A DNA stretch of 64,000 nt, taken from Bacteroidales bacterium. Its GTDB lineage: Bacteria; Bacteroidota; Bacteroidia; Bacteroidales; ML635J-15. Of the stretch, positions 44,162-53,067 are shown in pieces. The stretch covers positions 1-64,000 of the forward strand of contig JAFZRE010000032.1 of assembly GCA_017620015.1 (NCBI GenBank), read 5' to 3'. The notes beneath the pieces are model-generated. The model did no database searches. It was not told the DNA's origin and saw nothing but the letters and a program-made list of their open reading frames with translations. Position numbers and translations under genes: made by a program. Within the stretch, counting starts at the first letter, position 1. Each line of letters starts with the position of its first letter.

Positions 44162-47100
44162 ATGGCTACATTCGAATCATCACTAAAATCAAAACTCATC
44201 TATGTTTTCGCAATAAATGACGATAGGCATAGCAACTGCCTGAAAATTGGCGAAACAACAATTGACGATGACGATGGAAGCAACCTTTTCAACAATGCCA
44301 AAGCATTGCAGGATGCCGCCAACAAGCGTATCCGTCAATATACTGCTACAGCTGGTATAGCATATCAGTTGCTATACACCGAAATTTCTATTTTCTTCCG
44401 TAGTGGCATGATATGCACTTTCAACGACAAGCAAGTGCATAAGGTTCTCGAAAGGTCGGGCATAAAGAAAAAAGAATTCGATGGTGTAAAAGGTGCCGAC
44501 GAGTGGTATTGCTGCGACTTGGCAACTGTAAAAAAAGCCATAGAGGCAGTGAAGAACGGCGAAACTAGTTTGTCTCCATCGGATATTACAAAAGACCAGA
44601 CACCAATCGTATTCCGACCAGAACAACGGGATGCCATAGACAAGACTCGCAAGCGTTTCAAGAAAGGGAAGCAAATGCTGTGGAATGCCAAAATGCGATT
44701 CGGTAAGACGCTTTCGGCTCTACAGGTGGTTAAGGAAGAAAATTATAAGCGCACTTTAATACTCACGCATCGCCCGGTAGTTGATGAAGGTTGGTTCGAT
44801 GATTTTGGAAAGATATTCTACGACCGCAGCGATTATCGTTATGGTTCGCGCAACAAGGGCGAGGTATTCAAGGTGCTGGAAAAATATGCCAAAAATGACG
44901 GCAATTATATTTATTTTGCTTCGATGCAAGACCTTAGAGGTTCGGAGCAGGTTGGCGGCAAGTTCGACAAGAACAACGAACTGTTTGGTGCACAATGGGA
45001 CTTGATAATTGTTGACGAGGCTCACGAAGGAACAAAAACCGAACTTGGACAGAATGTGCTAAAGGAACTTATAAAGCCAAACACCAAAGTCCTGCAATTG
45101 TCGGGTACTCCGTTCAACTTGTTCGACGATTACAGCGAGGACGAAATCTTTACATGGGACTATGTGATGGAACAGAAAGCAAAAATGGCATGGGCTACCG
45201 ACAATCCATACGCAATTAACCCATACGCTTCGCTGCCCGCCATAAACATATACACATACGACCTTGGAACGCTGATGAGCAGTTACATTGAGGACGAAAA
45301 GGCTTTCAACTTCCGCGAATTTTTCCGCACTCGCGACGACGACACCTTTATCCACGACAAAGATGTTGACAATTTCCTAAACTTGCTGTGCGAAGAAAGC
45401 AAGGAAAGCATGTACCCGTATAGTAACGAAAAATTCAGGCGTATGTTCCGCCATACTCTGTGGGTTGTGCCAGGAGTGAAGTCTGCACGGGTGCTAAGCA
45501 GCAAGCTGAAGGAACATCCGATTTTTGGCAAGTTCCAGATTGTAAATGTAGCTGGTAATGGCGACGAAGACGAGGAAAATGCAGAAGCACTGACCATGGT
45601 TAACAACGCCATTGGTCCCGACCCCGATAAAACATTCACAATAACATTGAGTTGCGGACGATTGACAACTGGCGTAAGCATAAAGCCATGGACAGCAGTA
45701 TTTATGATGGCTGGTTCGTTCAGCACATCAGCAGCACAATACATGCAGACCATTTTCCGCGTGCAAACTCCTTTCTTCTCGCCAAACGGACGAATGAAAG
45801 AGCAGTGCTATGCCTTCGATTTTGCTCCCGACCGCACTTTGAGAGTGTTGGCCGAAACCGCAAAAGTATCGGCAAAGGCAGGAAAGCAAAGCGACGAAGA
45901 CCGCCGCATATTAGGCGATTTCCTGAATTTCTGCCCGATTATATCAATCGAAGGCTCACAGATGAAGACTTACGATGTGAACACAATGATGAGCCAACTT
46001 AAAAAGGCGCAGATTGAAAAAGTTGTTCAATGCGGATTTGAGGATGGTGCACTTTACAACGATGAACTTCTGAAACTTACCGAAGTTGACCTGCACGATT
46101 TCAACGACTTGAAAGGCATAATAGGCAAGACGAAGGCGATGGGCAAGACCGGCGAAATAGATGTGAACAAGCAGGGCTTTACCAACGAGGAGTACGAGGA
46201 ACACGAGAAACTTAGCAGGAAGAAAAAGAAGGACTTGACCGAAGAGGAAAGGAAACGCCTCGAGGAACTGAGAAAAAAGCACGACCAGCGTAAGGATGCC
46301 ATAAGCATTTTGCGAGGAATCTCGATAAGAATGCCACTGCTCATTTACGGTGCAGAACTGAAGAATGAAGATGAAGAAATTACTATTGACAATTTTGCTT
46401 CGCTTGTCGATTCGGCATCGTGGGAAGAATTTATGCCCAAGGGAGTGACCAAGCAGGTTTTCTCTCGTTTCAAGAAATACTACGAACCAGATATTTTCCG
46501 TGAGGCAGGCCGCCGCATACGCGAGATGGCCCGTGCCGCCGACAAGTTTACAATTGAAGAACGCATCGAGCGTATCACTGCCATATTCAACACATTCCGC
46601 AATCCCGACAAGGAAACGGTACTTACGCCGTGGCGGGTTGTAAACATGCATTTGAGCGATACTCTTGGTGGCTGGTGCTTCTACGACGAGAAGTTTGAAA
46701 AGACACTTTCTGAACCTCGCTTTGTAAGCCAGGGAAAAGTGACCGGCGATGTGTTCTGTCCCGAAAGCCATATTCTGGAAATTAACTCTAAGAGCGGTCT
46801 TTATCCGCTATATGTCGCATACAGCATTTATCGTTCAAAACTGGATGCATTCAAGAAGAAATATGGTGAAATAGAACATGCTTTTTCATTGAATATCTGG
46901 GACACCACCATCGAGGAAAACATCTTTGTGGTATGCAAGACGCCTATGGCCCGTAGCATTACGCGCCGCACCCTGCGAGGCTTCCGCAACACAAATGTGA
47001 ATGCACAGTATTATAAGAACTTAGTAGAAACGATATCCGAAAACCCGACTGTCGTTGTCAACACCTTGCGCGACGGCAAGCGTTTTTGGAAAATAAATGA

Positions 47101-48157
47101 TAACAGAAATATGAAATTCAATGCAATAGTGGGAAATCCGCCATATCAAATAAGTACAAATGGTGATAATGATAGACGCAATGCTTTTTATTCATTACCG
47201 ATTTATCCCGAATTTATTGAAATTGCAAGGAAAATGCTCCCATCTTATATTTCTATGATTACACCAAGCCGTTGGATGACAAAACAGGGACAAGGAATAT
47301 CAGAGGAATGGGCAGAAGAATTGATTAATTGCAATCATTTTTTGACTATACATGATTATCTAGATTCAACATTATGTTTCAATAGCGTATCAATTGGTAG
47401 TGGCATTAATTACTTTTTGTATTCAAAAGATTACAAAGGTAATTGCAATTATTATCTACATACTGATACCGAAATTGTTGAGCGTTGTGGTCATCTAAAT
47501 GAAAGTGGGGCTGGAGTTGTGATTAGGGATTCTGTTGCTACAGAAGTAATCAAAAAGGTTGTAGATGTTGATGGTGATTATTATAATAAAAAAACATTCT
47601 CAGACCTAATTAGTCCTCGTGATCCATATACGACAAAAATTAATGGAGAAAGTATTCTCGGCACCAATTGGCAAGGATATAAAACAACTAAAGATGATAT
47701 ATATAATATAAAGGCGTACATAAATAAGCGTCTTGTTGAGAGTGGATATGCTTGGATAAAAGAAAGTGATGTCATGAAAAATGCGTCAACAATCCCATAT
47801 CATAAAGTATTGTTACCTAAAGCATACGGTTCGGCTACCGATCCTTTTGTTATTGGCAAACCATTTTATTGCGAGCCAGGTTCTGTATGCTCTGTTACTT
47901 ATCTTGTAGTTGGGTTCAATAATGAAATATCTTCTCAGAATGAAGCGGAAAATATCATAACTTATATGAAATCTCGTTTTTTCAGATATATGGTTTCTAT
48001 CAAAAAGAAGACTCAAGACAATCCGAGAGATGTCTTCCAATTTGTTCCCCTTCAAGATTTTACAGAACCTTGGACCGATGAGAAACTCTATAAGAAATAC
48101 AATCTTTCACAATCTGAAATAGATTATATTGAGGGGATGATAAAGGCGATGGAGTAA
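44162..48157 (+). CDS. Restriction enzyme: GIY-YIG-like + DEAH helicase + methyltransferase NPPY half
   Basis: 1331 residues. Residues 11-75 resemble a GIY-YIG/T5orf172 nuclease (LIYVFAINDDRHSNCLKIGETT, then RIRQYT). A superfamily-2 helicase follows: KMRFGKTLSAL (Walker A, ~178), LIIVDEAHEG (~282), LQLSGTPF (~312), and MQTIFRVQTPF as motif VI. A charged linker (KKKKDLTEEERKRLEELRKKH) leads on. Near residue 990, FNAIVGNPPYQIST is catalytic motif IV of an Eco57I-type adenine methyltransferase, followed by a probable target-recognition region. Motif I is missing here but present in the upstream subunit. DNA composition drops sharply in G+C just before the NPPY motif. Likely action: ATP-driven restriction of unmethylated DNA. 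Confidence 0.85.
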   Translation: MATFESSLKSKLIYVFAINDDRHSNCLKIGETTIDDDDGSNLFNNAKALQDAANKRIRQYTATAGIAYQLLYTEISIFFRSGMICTFNDKQVHKVLERSGIKKKEFDGVKGADEWYCCDLATVKKAIEAVKNGETSLSPSDITKDQTPIVFRPEQRDAIDKTRKRFKKGKQMLWNAKMRFGKTLSALQVVKEENYKRTLILTHRPVVDEGWFDDFGKIFYDRSDYRYGSRNKGEVFKVLEKYAKNDGNYIYFASMQDLRGSEQVGGKFDKNNELFGAQWDLIIVDEAHEGTKTELGQNVLKELIKPNTKVLQLSGTPFNLFDDYSEDEIFTWDYVMEQKAKMAWATDNPYAINPYASLPAINIYTYDLGTLMSSYIEDEKAFNFREFFRTRDDDTFIHDKDVDNFLNLLCEESKESMYPYSNEKFRRMFRHTLWVVPGVKSARVLSSKLKEHPIFGKFQIVNVAGNGDEDEENAEALTMVNNAIGPDPDKTFTITLSCGRLTTGVSIKPWTAVFMMAGSFSTSAAQYMQTIFRVQTPFFSPNGRMKEQCYAFDFAPDRTLRVLAETAKVSAKAGKQSDEDRRILGDFLNFCPIISIEGSQMKTYDVNTMMSQLKKAQIEKVVQCGFEDGALYNDELLKLTEVDLHDFNDLKGIIGKTKAMGKTGEIDVNKQGFTNEEYEEHEKLSRKKKKDLTEEERKRLEELRKKHDQRKDAISILRGISIRMPLLIYGAELKNEDEEITIDNFASLVDSASWEEFMPKGVTKQVFSRFKKYYEPDIFREAGRRIREMARAADKFTIEERIERITAIFNTFRNPDKETVLTPWRVVNMHLSDTLGGWCFYDEKFEKTLSEPRFVSQGKVTGDVFCPESHILEINSKSGLYPLYVAYSIYRSKLDAFKKKYGEIEHAFSLNIWDTTIEENIFVVCKTPMARSITRRTLRGFRNTNVNAQYYKNLVETISENPTVVVNTLRDGKRFWKINDNRNMKFNAIVGNPPYQISTNGDNDRRNAFYSLPIYPEFIEIARKMLPSYISMITPSRWMTKQGQGISEEWAEELINCNHFLTIHDYLDSTLCFNSVSIGSGINYFLYSKDYKGNCNYYLHTDTEIVERCGHLNESGAGVVIRDSVATEVIKKVVDVDGDYYNKKTFSDLISPRDPYTTKINGESILGTNWQGYKTTKDDIYNIKAYINKRLVESGYAWIKESDVMKNASTIPYHKVLLPKAYGSATDPFVIGKPFYCEPGSVCSVTYLVVGFNNEISSQNEAENIITYMKSRFFRYMVSIKKKTQDNPRDVFQFVPLQDFTEPWTDEKLYKKYNLSQSEIDYIEGMIKAME

Positions 48158-48174
48158 GTAAATATAAATAAAAT

Positions 48175-49077
48175 ATGAATAACGAAAGATACAAGTATTA
48201 TCGTGATATACGGTTATGGCCATTGCGAGAAAACCTAAATTATGAACAGTGGCTGGAAAATTTTTCTGATGGAGAAGAAAAAGAAATTGCACAACGAATT
48301 TTGGATTTTTTTATATATATACCAGATGGAATGATCAATCAAATGTTGTCAACGGTCATTGGAAAATGTGGATATATATTTAAGAAAAAGTGGGGAGATT
48401 CTTGGTCTGATGAGGACTTCAAAAATAATTGTTGGTATAGTTTAATGCCAGGTGAGGAATTAAGCATAACAGATAGTGGTTACGGCTTTAATCACAAACT
48501 TAAAAACATAATTCATATTCCAGAGAATAGATTTGTTAAATATGAAGAACTATATCAAAAGTTAGCATCTTCAGAAAATCAAAATGTAATTCTAGTGGAC
48601 GATTTTGTTGGATCTGGGCATCAGGCAATTGTAGCATGGACTAGAGAGGAAGACAATAATGACAAAAAGCGTAAATCTTTTCAGGAAATAGTAATAAAGA
48701 ATAAGCATTGTGTTATTTATGCACCATTAATTGTAAACGAAATGGGTTATAAATTAATAACCTCTAAATGTAAAAAACTCAATTTGGTTTACATCTATCG
48801 TTTAGACGAAAAATATTCTATATTTAATAAAAATTGCCCATGTTGGAATGGAGATTTAAATCTTTATAATAAGGCTGTTGATTTGATAACCAATAAAAGC
48901 AATATGTTAGGAATTCCGAATGATAAAAAGAAACCCAATTATTATAAAGGTTATAAAAAACAAGGTTTGGCCATTGCTTTTGAACAATTTGGAATGCCAG
49001 ATGCGTGTCCTCCATTTTTCTATTGGGAAACAGAGACATGGAAGCCATTAATAAAAAAAGTATATTCAAGATTATAA
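48175..49077 (+). CDS. Phosphoribosyltransferase-like (PRTase-CE type) protein
   Basis: 300 residues. QNVILVDDFVGSGHQAIVAW near residue 140 is like the PRPP-binding loop of type I phosphoribosyltransferases, with the DD pair and a following small-residue turn. HCVIYAPLIVNEMGYKLI looks like a core strand. This form recalls the PRTase domains described in predicted bacterial conflict systems. Whether it transfers phosphoribose, or uses the fold as a nucleotide-sensing effector, cannot be read from the sequence. It starts 17 bases after the RM gene and is followed 11 bases later by a P-loop ATPase. Strongly AT-rich, like the next three genes, and unlike the first part of the RM gene. Confidence 0.6.
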   Translation: MNNERYKYYRDIRLWPLRENLNYEQWLENFSDGEEKEIAQRILDFFIYIPDGMINQMLSTVIGKCGYIFKKKWGDSWSDEDFKNNCWYSLMPGEELSITDSGYGFNHKLKNIIHIPENRFVKYEELYQKLASSENQNVILVDDFVGSGHQAIVAWTREEDNNDKKRKSFQEIVIKNKHCVIYAPLIVNEMGYKLITSKCKKLNLVYIYRLDEKYSIFNKNCPCWNGDLNLYNKAVDLITNKSNMLGIPNDKKKPNYYKGYKKQGLAIAFEQFGMPDACPPFFYWETETWKPLIKKVYSRL

Positions 49078-49088
49078 CATACAGAACA

Positions 49089-50972
49089 ATGATAATCGAA
49101 ATGCAAGAAAAATTAGATCAGTTATTTGGTAGTTATAAAGCCGAATGGTTGAAAAGCGACATATTTAAATTTTTTACTGAACCATATTATTTCTCAGCAC
49201 TTAAAAGTAATAGTCCTGGAGTTCTTCAGGGCGGAAGGGGCACAGGCAAAACCACTGTTCTTAGAGGTTTGTCATATATTGGTCAATATGAAATACTAAA
49301 TTCTAAAATTTGTGATTTTGATAAAAATAAGTTTATTGGAATTTATTATCGAGCTAATACAAATCATGTAAGGGCTTTTACAGGTAAGGGTGTTAGTAAA
49401 GAAAAATGGATTGCAATCTTTGAACATTATTTCAATTTAATCATTTGTTGGGAAATGCTTCATTTCATAGATTGGCATAGGAACTTGAGAAATGATGATG
49501 AAGAATTGTCGGAATATGCATGTAACTTGATAGCATCTTCACTTAATCTTTCAGAAATAGCAAATGATTTTACAGGTCTATTACATATAATTGAAACTGC
49601 TATGTATAAGTTTCAAGCAGATGTTAATAATGTTGCCGATGGTAATATGCCAAAATTATCAATGGCAGGTGTTCCTATTGATATTGTCGCTAAGCAGACT
49701 CAAAATTTACGACAATTCAAAGATAAGGTGTATTATTTATTGATTGATGAATATGAAAATTTTACAGATGATCAACAAGAATGTATTAATACTTTAATAA
49801 AACATGTCCCAGATTCGTATACAATTAAAATTGGGGTTAGAGAAATGGGATGGCGTGTTAAAACTACGCATAATAATATGGAATCACTAAATGACCCGGC
49901 AGACTATAGGTTGACAAAAATTGAGGAGTCTTTTACTGATTCCCAATCTGCTGATCGGTTTGAAGAGTTCGCAAGGTCTGTATGCAATCTGCGTCTTGTT
50001 AAATTAATGGATGATGATAGCCCAAATTATGATATAAAACGGGCTTTAGTTGGCATTTCTATAGAAGAAGAAGCGGAAAAATTGAATGTGACAAGTACAA
50101 CTCTATACCAATCATTTTTAAAAGCAGAAAAAGCAAAGAAAATGAATTTAAAAATACATCCATTATACAAATTTTTGATAGCATATTGGGCAGAAACACA
50201 TAATAATTCTTTAGAGAGTACAATAGATAATTATATATACAATCAAAAAACTTGGAATCAACGCTATGACAATTACAAGTATAGTTTACTTTTCAAATTA
50301 AATAAAGGCAAATATATAGCCATTTCTAAATATTATGCAGGATGGAATACATTTGTTAAATTAGCTAATGGAAATATCCGATATTTAATGGCTTTAGTAT
50401 ATCAATCATATAGTTTGCATATAGAAAACGATAACGATTTGAAAAAACCTGTATCGGTAGAATATCAAACTATCGCAGCCAAAAATGTAGGATGGAAAAA
50501 CTTAACAGAATTGGAAGGTTCTTGTATGATAGGAATACAACTTACTCAATTGATTCAGACTCTTGGTACAATTTTTAGGTGGTTGGCAAAAGATGGAGAT
50601 AAAACAGCCCCAGAAATTGTTCAATTTGATTTTTCTGGAGAAATTAGTGATAGGACACGTGAAATTTTGAAGCTAGGTGTAATGAATTTAGCATTAGTAA
50701 GAATGCCGTCAAATAAATTGTCAGGAGTAAAAAGTGTAAAAGAATTTCAATATCAGCTTCATCCAATCTTTGCACCATACTTTGACTATAGTTTTCGTAA
50801 GAAAAGAAAATTATCAATATCAGATAAAGATTTTCTTGATTGTATAGACTGTCCTAACGATGCAGTAGCAAAAATCTTAAACAAAAGAAAGATTTCAATG
50901 GAAGATATTCAAAGTGTACCTAATCAATTGTCATTATTTGATTTTGATAAACTTAATGAAGATTATGACTAA
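49089..50972 (+). CDS. ORC/CDC6-like P-loop ATPase
   Basis: 627 residues from ATG 49089, the first ATG after the previous stop. Walker A is LQGGRGTGKTTVLRGL (~45) and Walker B YYLLIDEYENFTDDQQ (~215). IKIGVREMGWRV follows at a sensor-like position, and TKIEESFTDSQSADRF resembles the part after the AAA core in ORC/CDC6-like ATPases. The C-terminal 250 residues show winged-helix-like and helical segments (NGNIRYLMALVYQSYS, ILKLGVMNLALVRMPSNK). It could be the DNA- or partner-sensing motor of the module. Its end overlaps the next gene by 8 bases. No transposition or replication genes are nearby, so a defence role is more likely than a replication one. Confidence 0.65.
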   Translation: MIIEMQEKLDQLFGSYKAEWLKSDIFKFFTEPYYFSALKSNSPGVLQGGRGTGKTTVLRGLSYIGQYEILNSKICDFDKNKFIGIYYRANTNHVRAFTGKGVSKEKWIAIFEHYFNLIICWEMLHFIDWHRNLRNDDEELSEYACNLIASSLNLSEIANDFTGLLHIIETAMYKFQADVNNVADGNMPKLSMAGVPIDIVAKQTQNLRQFKDKVYYLLIDEYENFTDDQQECINTLIKHVPDSYTIKIGVREMGWRVKTTHNNMESLNDPADYRLTKIEESFTDSQSADRFEEFARSVCNLRLVKLMDDDSPNYDIKRALVGISIEEEAEKLNVTSTTLYQSFLKAEKAKKMNLKIHPLYKFLIAYWAETHNNSLESTIDNYIYNQKTWNQRYDNYKYSLLFKLNKGKYIAISKYYAGWNTFVKLANGNIRYLMALVYQSYSLHIENDNDLKKPVSVEYQTIAAKNVGWKNLTELEGSCMIGIQLTQLIQTLGTIFRWLAKDGDKTAPEIVQFDFSGEISDRTREILKLGVMNLALVRMPSNKLSGVKSVKEFQYQLHPIFAPYFDYSFRKKRKLSISDKDFLDCIDCPNDAVAKILNKRKISMEDIQSVPNQLSLFDFDKLNEDYD

Positions 50973-51909
50973 GATAAATCAAGATTATATATATACAGAA
51001 GAGTGGAATGATCTAAAGGAAATCGTCTTGCCGCCCAATTCCCTCTACCTATATGCTCATGATCCGGAAGATCGCAGTACATATTGTGCAAAATCTCTTA
51101 AACCATCTAATAGGGATACTGATTTTTGTGAGATTGTTTATAATGAAGACGATGATACTATAATTGTAAATGGGAACCAGGACAAAATCATATCTTTACA
51201 TAGTGTTAAGCATATAAGCACATTACTTTCACCATTTGAAAATAGCATAGTATATTTAGAAGTAACGGGTTTAAGCTGTCGTGTAGCAACTCCATTTATG
51301 AAATATGCAATGGATAATAAAATTGAAATGAGAATAGTATATGCAGAACCATTAATGTATAAGATTGATGAATTTTGTAAAATGGGGATAAATAAGGATC
51401 TTTGTGAAACTGTAAAGGGGATATGTCCGTTGCCTTGTTTGAGTAATTTGCTTCCGCATCGGGAGTCGCCGCTATTTGTGGTACTATTGGGTTTTGAGGG
51501 AGGTAGATTTTCTCATATTATTCAGGATCAAAGTCCAGATAAAGAAAAAATAATCCCTGTTCTTGGCGTGCCTGGTTATAAGATAAATTACCCATATATT
51601 TCTATGTGGGGCAATCGCATTCAAATAAAGAGTACAGATTGTTGGCAAAACATAAAATACGCAGAGGCTAATTCTATCGTAGATATATATATGATGCTAA
51701 ACCAATTGAGTTATGACAATAGGAATCCAGAAATAATAATAGCACCTATTGGCACAAAACCTCATGCAATAGGAGCCATTCTATATTCTATAAAGCACCC
51801 CCAAAAGGTGGAAATAGTATATGATAATCCCATTCGCAGTGTTAATAGATCTAGTGGTATTGGCAAGTTATTGGTTTGCAATATAACACAATTGTTTAAT
51901 AGTATATGA
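50965..51909 (+). CDS. Unrecognised Rossmann-like protein of the AT-rich operon
   Basis: 314 residues from ATG 50965 (ATG 50956 would add three). I do not recognise the family. What can be seen: alternating hydrophobic strands, VVLLGFEGGRFSHII, VLGVPGYKINYPYISMWGN and IIIAPIGTKPHAIGAILYSIKHPQKVEIVYDNPIR. The IGTKPHA-GA turn followed by a strand ending in DxP looks like a nucleotide- or ligand-binding alpha/beta fold. No signal peptide or membrane segment. It overlaps the ATPase by 8 bases and the methyltransferase by 4 (ATGA), so all three should be made in fixed ratio. A sensor or enzymatic partner of the PRTase/ATPase pair is possible; this is inference. Confidence 0.6.
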   Translation: MTKINQDYIYTEEWNDLKEIVLPPNSLYLYAHDPEDRSTYCAKSLKPSNRDTDFCEIVYNEDDDTIIVNGNQDKIISLHSVKHISTLLSPFENSIVYLEVTGLSCRVATPFMKYAMDNKIEMRIVYAEPLMYKIDEFCKMGINKDLCETVKGICPLPCLSNLLPHRESPLFVVLLGFEGGRFSHIIQDQSPDKEKIIPVLGVPGYKINYPYISMWGNRIQIKSTDCWQNIKYAEANSIVDIYMMLNQLSYDNRNPEIIIAPIGTKPHAIGAILYSIKHPQKVEIVYDNPIRSVNRSSGIGKLLVCNITQLFNSI

Positions 51910-52949
51910 TGGGACCTGATTCATATTATACGCCAATGCCTTTGGCGGAAAAACTTGTAAGTTATATTACTGAAAAAGACATATATAACGTAGTAGATTT
52001 TTGCGTTGGCGATGGAATATTATTAAAGGCGGTGCGAAATAGGTTGACTAGTGTAAATTTGTATGGCACTGATATTTCTCCTGATGTAATAAAGAAAAAC
52101 AAAGAAGAGAATTTTAATTGGATTCTTAACGTATGTAATTTTCGAGATGATAATTCAATCAAAAAAGTTCAATTCTTGAGACAGACAAAATTTGATTTAA
52201 TAATGTTTAATCCACCATTTACGTGTAAGGGTAGTGTTTTTGAACGTATTAATATTGAAGGAATAGAATATAAGGTTAGTACTGCGATGATGTTTATTAT
52301 GAAATCGCTAGAGTTCTTATCTCCAACAGGAGGTATCTATGCAATTTTACCAATAAGTTGTGTTTATTCACAGAAAGATAGAGATGCATGGCGTTTTCTA
52401 CAAACAAAATATAATGCATGTATTTTAGAGGAACCCAAAAGAGTTTATTTCGGGAAAAAATGTTCACCTAATATAGTGTTAGTATATATTGGAAATACAA
52501 AGAAGAAAATACAGCAATCCAATAATTTGTCAGATTTTAAAAAGTTATCCGTAGATAGTGTTATTCGGGGTCATATACGTATGCAAAACCTCACATATAG
52601 CACATCTAAAAAAGCTCCAAGACTTATTCATACAAGCAATATTCGAAACGGAAAGCTTGTTGATACAAGACGCGTCGCATTTAATATTCAGCAGTCTATT
52701 AAGGGTTATGGTGTTGTTATTCCTCGTGTGTGTAATCCTAATCCCAATAAAATTGCTTTACTTGATGGGCAACATAATTATATACTTTCAGATTGTGTAA
52801 TTGTTCTTAAAACATCTACTAAGGAAAATGCAGTTCAAGTAAAAGATTTTATTATCAAAAATTGGATTTCATTTGAATCTATTTATAAAGGAACAGGAGC
52901 ACAATATACTACACTTGAAAGAGTTAAAATATTATTCGGAGTAAAATAG
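51906..52949 (+). CDS. N6-adenine DNA methyltransferase (stand-alone)
   Basis: 347 residues; ATG 51906 overlaps the previous stop (ATG 51909 is the alternative). YYTPMPLAEKLVSYI is motif X, VVDFCVGDGILLKAV motif I, YGTDIS the motif II acidic residue and FDLIMFNPPFTCKGS motif IV. The C-terminal 130 residues (LIHTSNIRNGKLVDTRR...GYGVVIPRVCNPNP) look like a type-I/IIG target-recognition region. Unlike the upstream RM, motifs X, I and IV are all on one chain. It probably marks self DNA for the adjacent AT-rich module. Cognate nuclease activity would have to come from one of the three preceding proteins, none of which shows a clear nuclease motif. Confidence 0.8.
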   Translation: MMGPDSYYTPMPLAEKLVSYITEKDIYNVVDFCVGDGILLKAVRNRLTSVNLYGTDISPDVIKKNKEENFNWILNVCNFRDDNSIKKVQFLRQTKFDLIMFNPPFTCKGSVFERINIEGIEYKVSTAMMFIMKSLEFLSPTGGIYAILPISCVYSQKDRDAWRFLQTKYNACILEEPKRVYFGKKCSPNIVLVYIGNTKKKIQQSNNLSDFKKLSVDSVIRGHIRMQNLTYSTSKKAPRLIHTSNIRNGKLVDTRRVAFNIQQSIKGYGVVIPRVCNPNPNKIALLDGQHNYILSDCVIVLKTSTKENAVQVKDFIIKNWISFESIYKGTGAQYTTLERVKILFGVK

Positions 52950-52992
52950 TTTATGTATAAAACAGCCAATGCACACCCAAACATCCCCAATC

Positions 52993-53019
52993 CCCGTATA
53001 AAAATTAGGCAGATGTAAA
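52993..53019. repeat. Direct repeat, copy 1, between methyltransferase and abiH
   Basis: 27 bases beginning CCCGTATAAAAATTAGG match 55995-56021 with two differences. Both copies are followed some bases later by AGACAAAT. The pair brackets abiH, the AlbA_2 gene and the winged-helix ORF (3.0 kb). Confidence 0.7.
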
Positions 53020-53067
53020 AAGACAAATATCGGCTGTAGAATCGAAAAATTGTAAAATAAATCAATA

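Noticed and set aside
43127..48157. One gene broken by a nonsense codon at 44153
   Set aside because: The two frames are in register, but an ATG follows the stop within 6 bases, both parts are complete domains, and relatives carry them as two genes.
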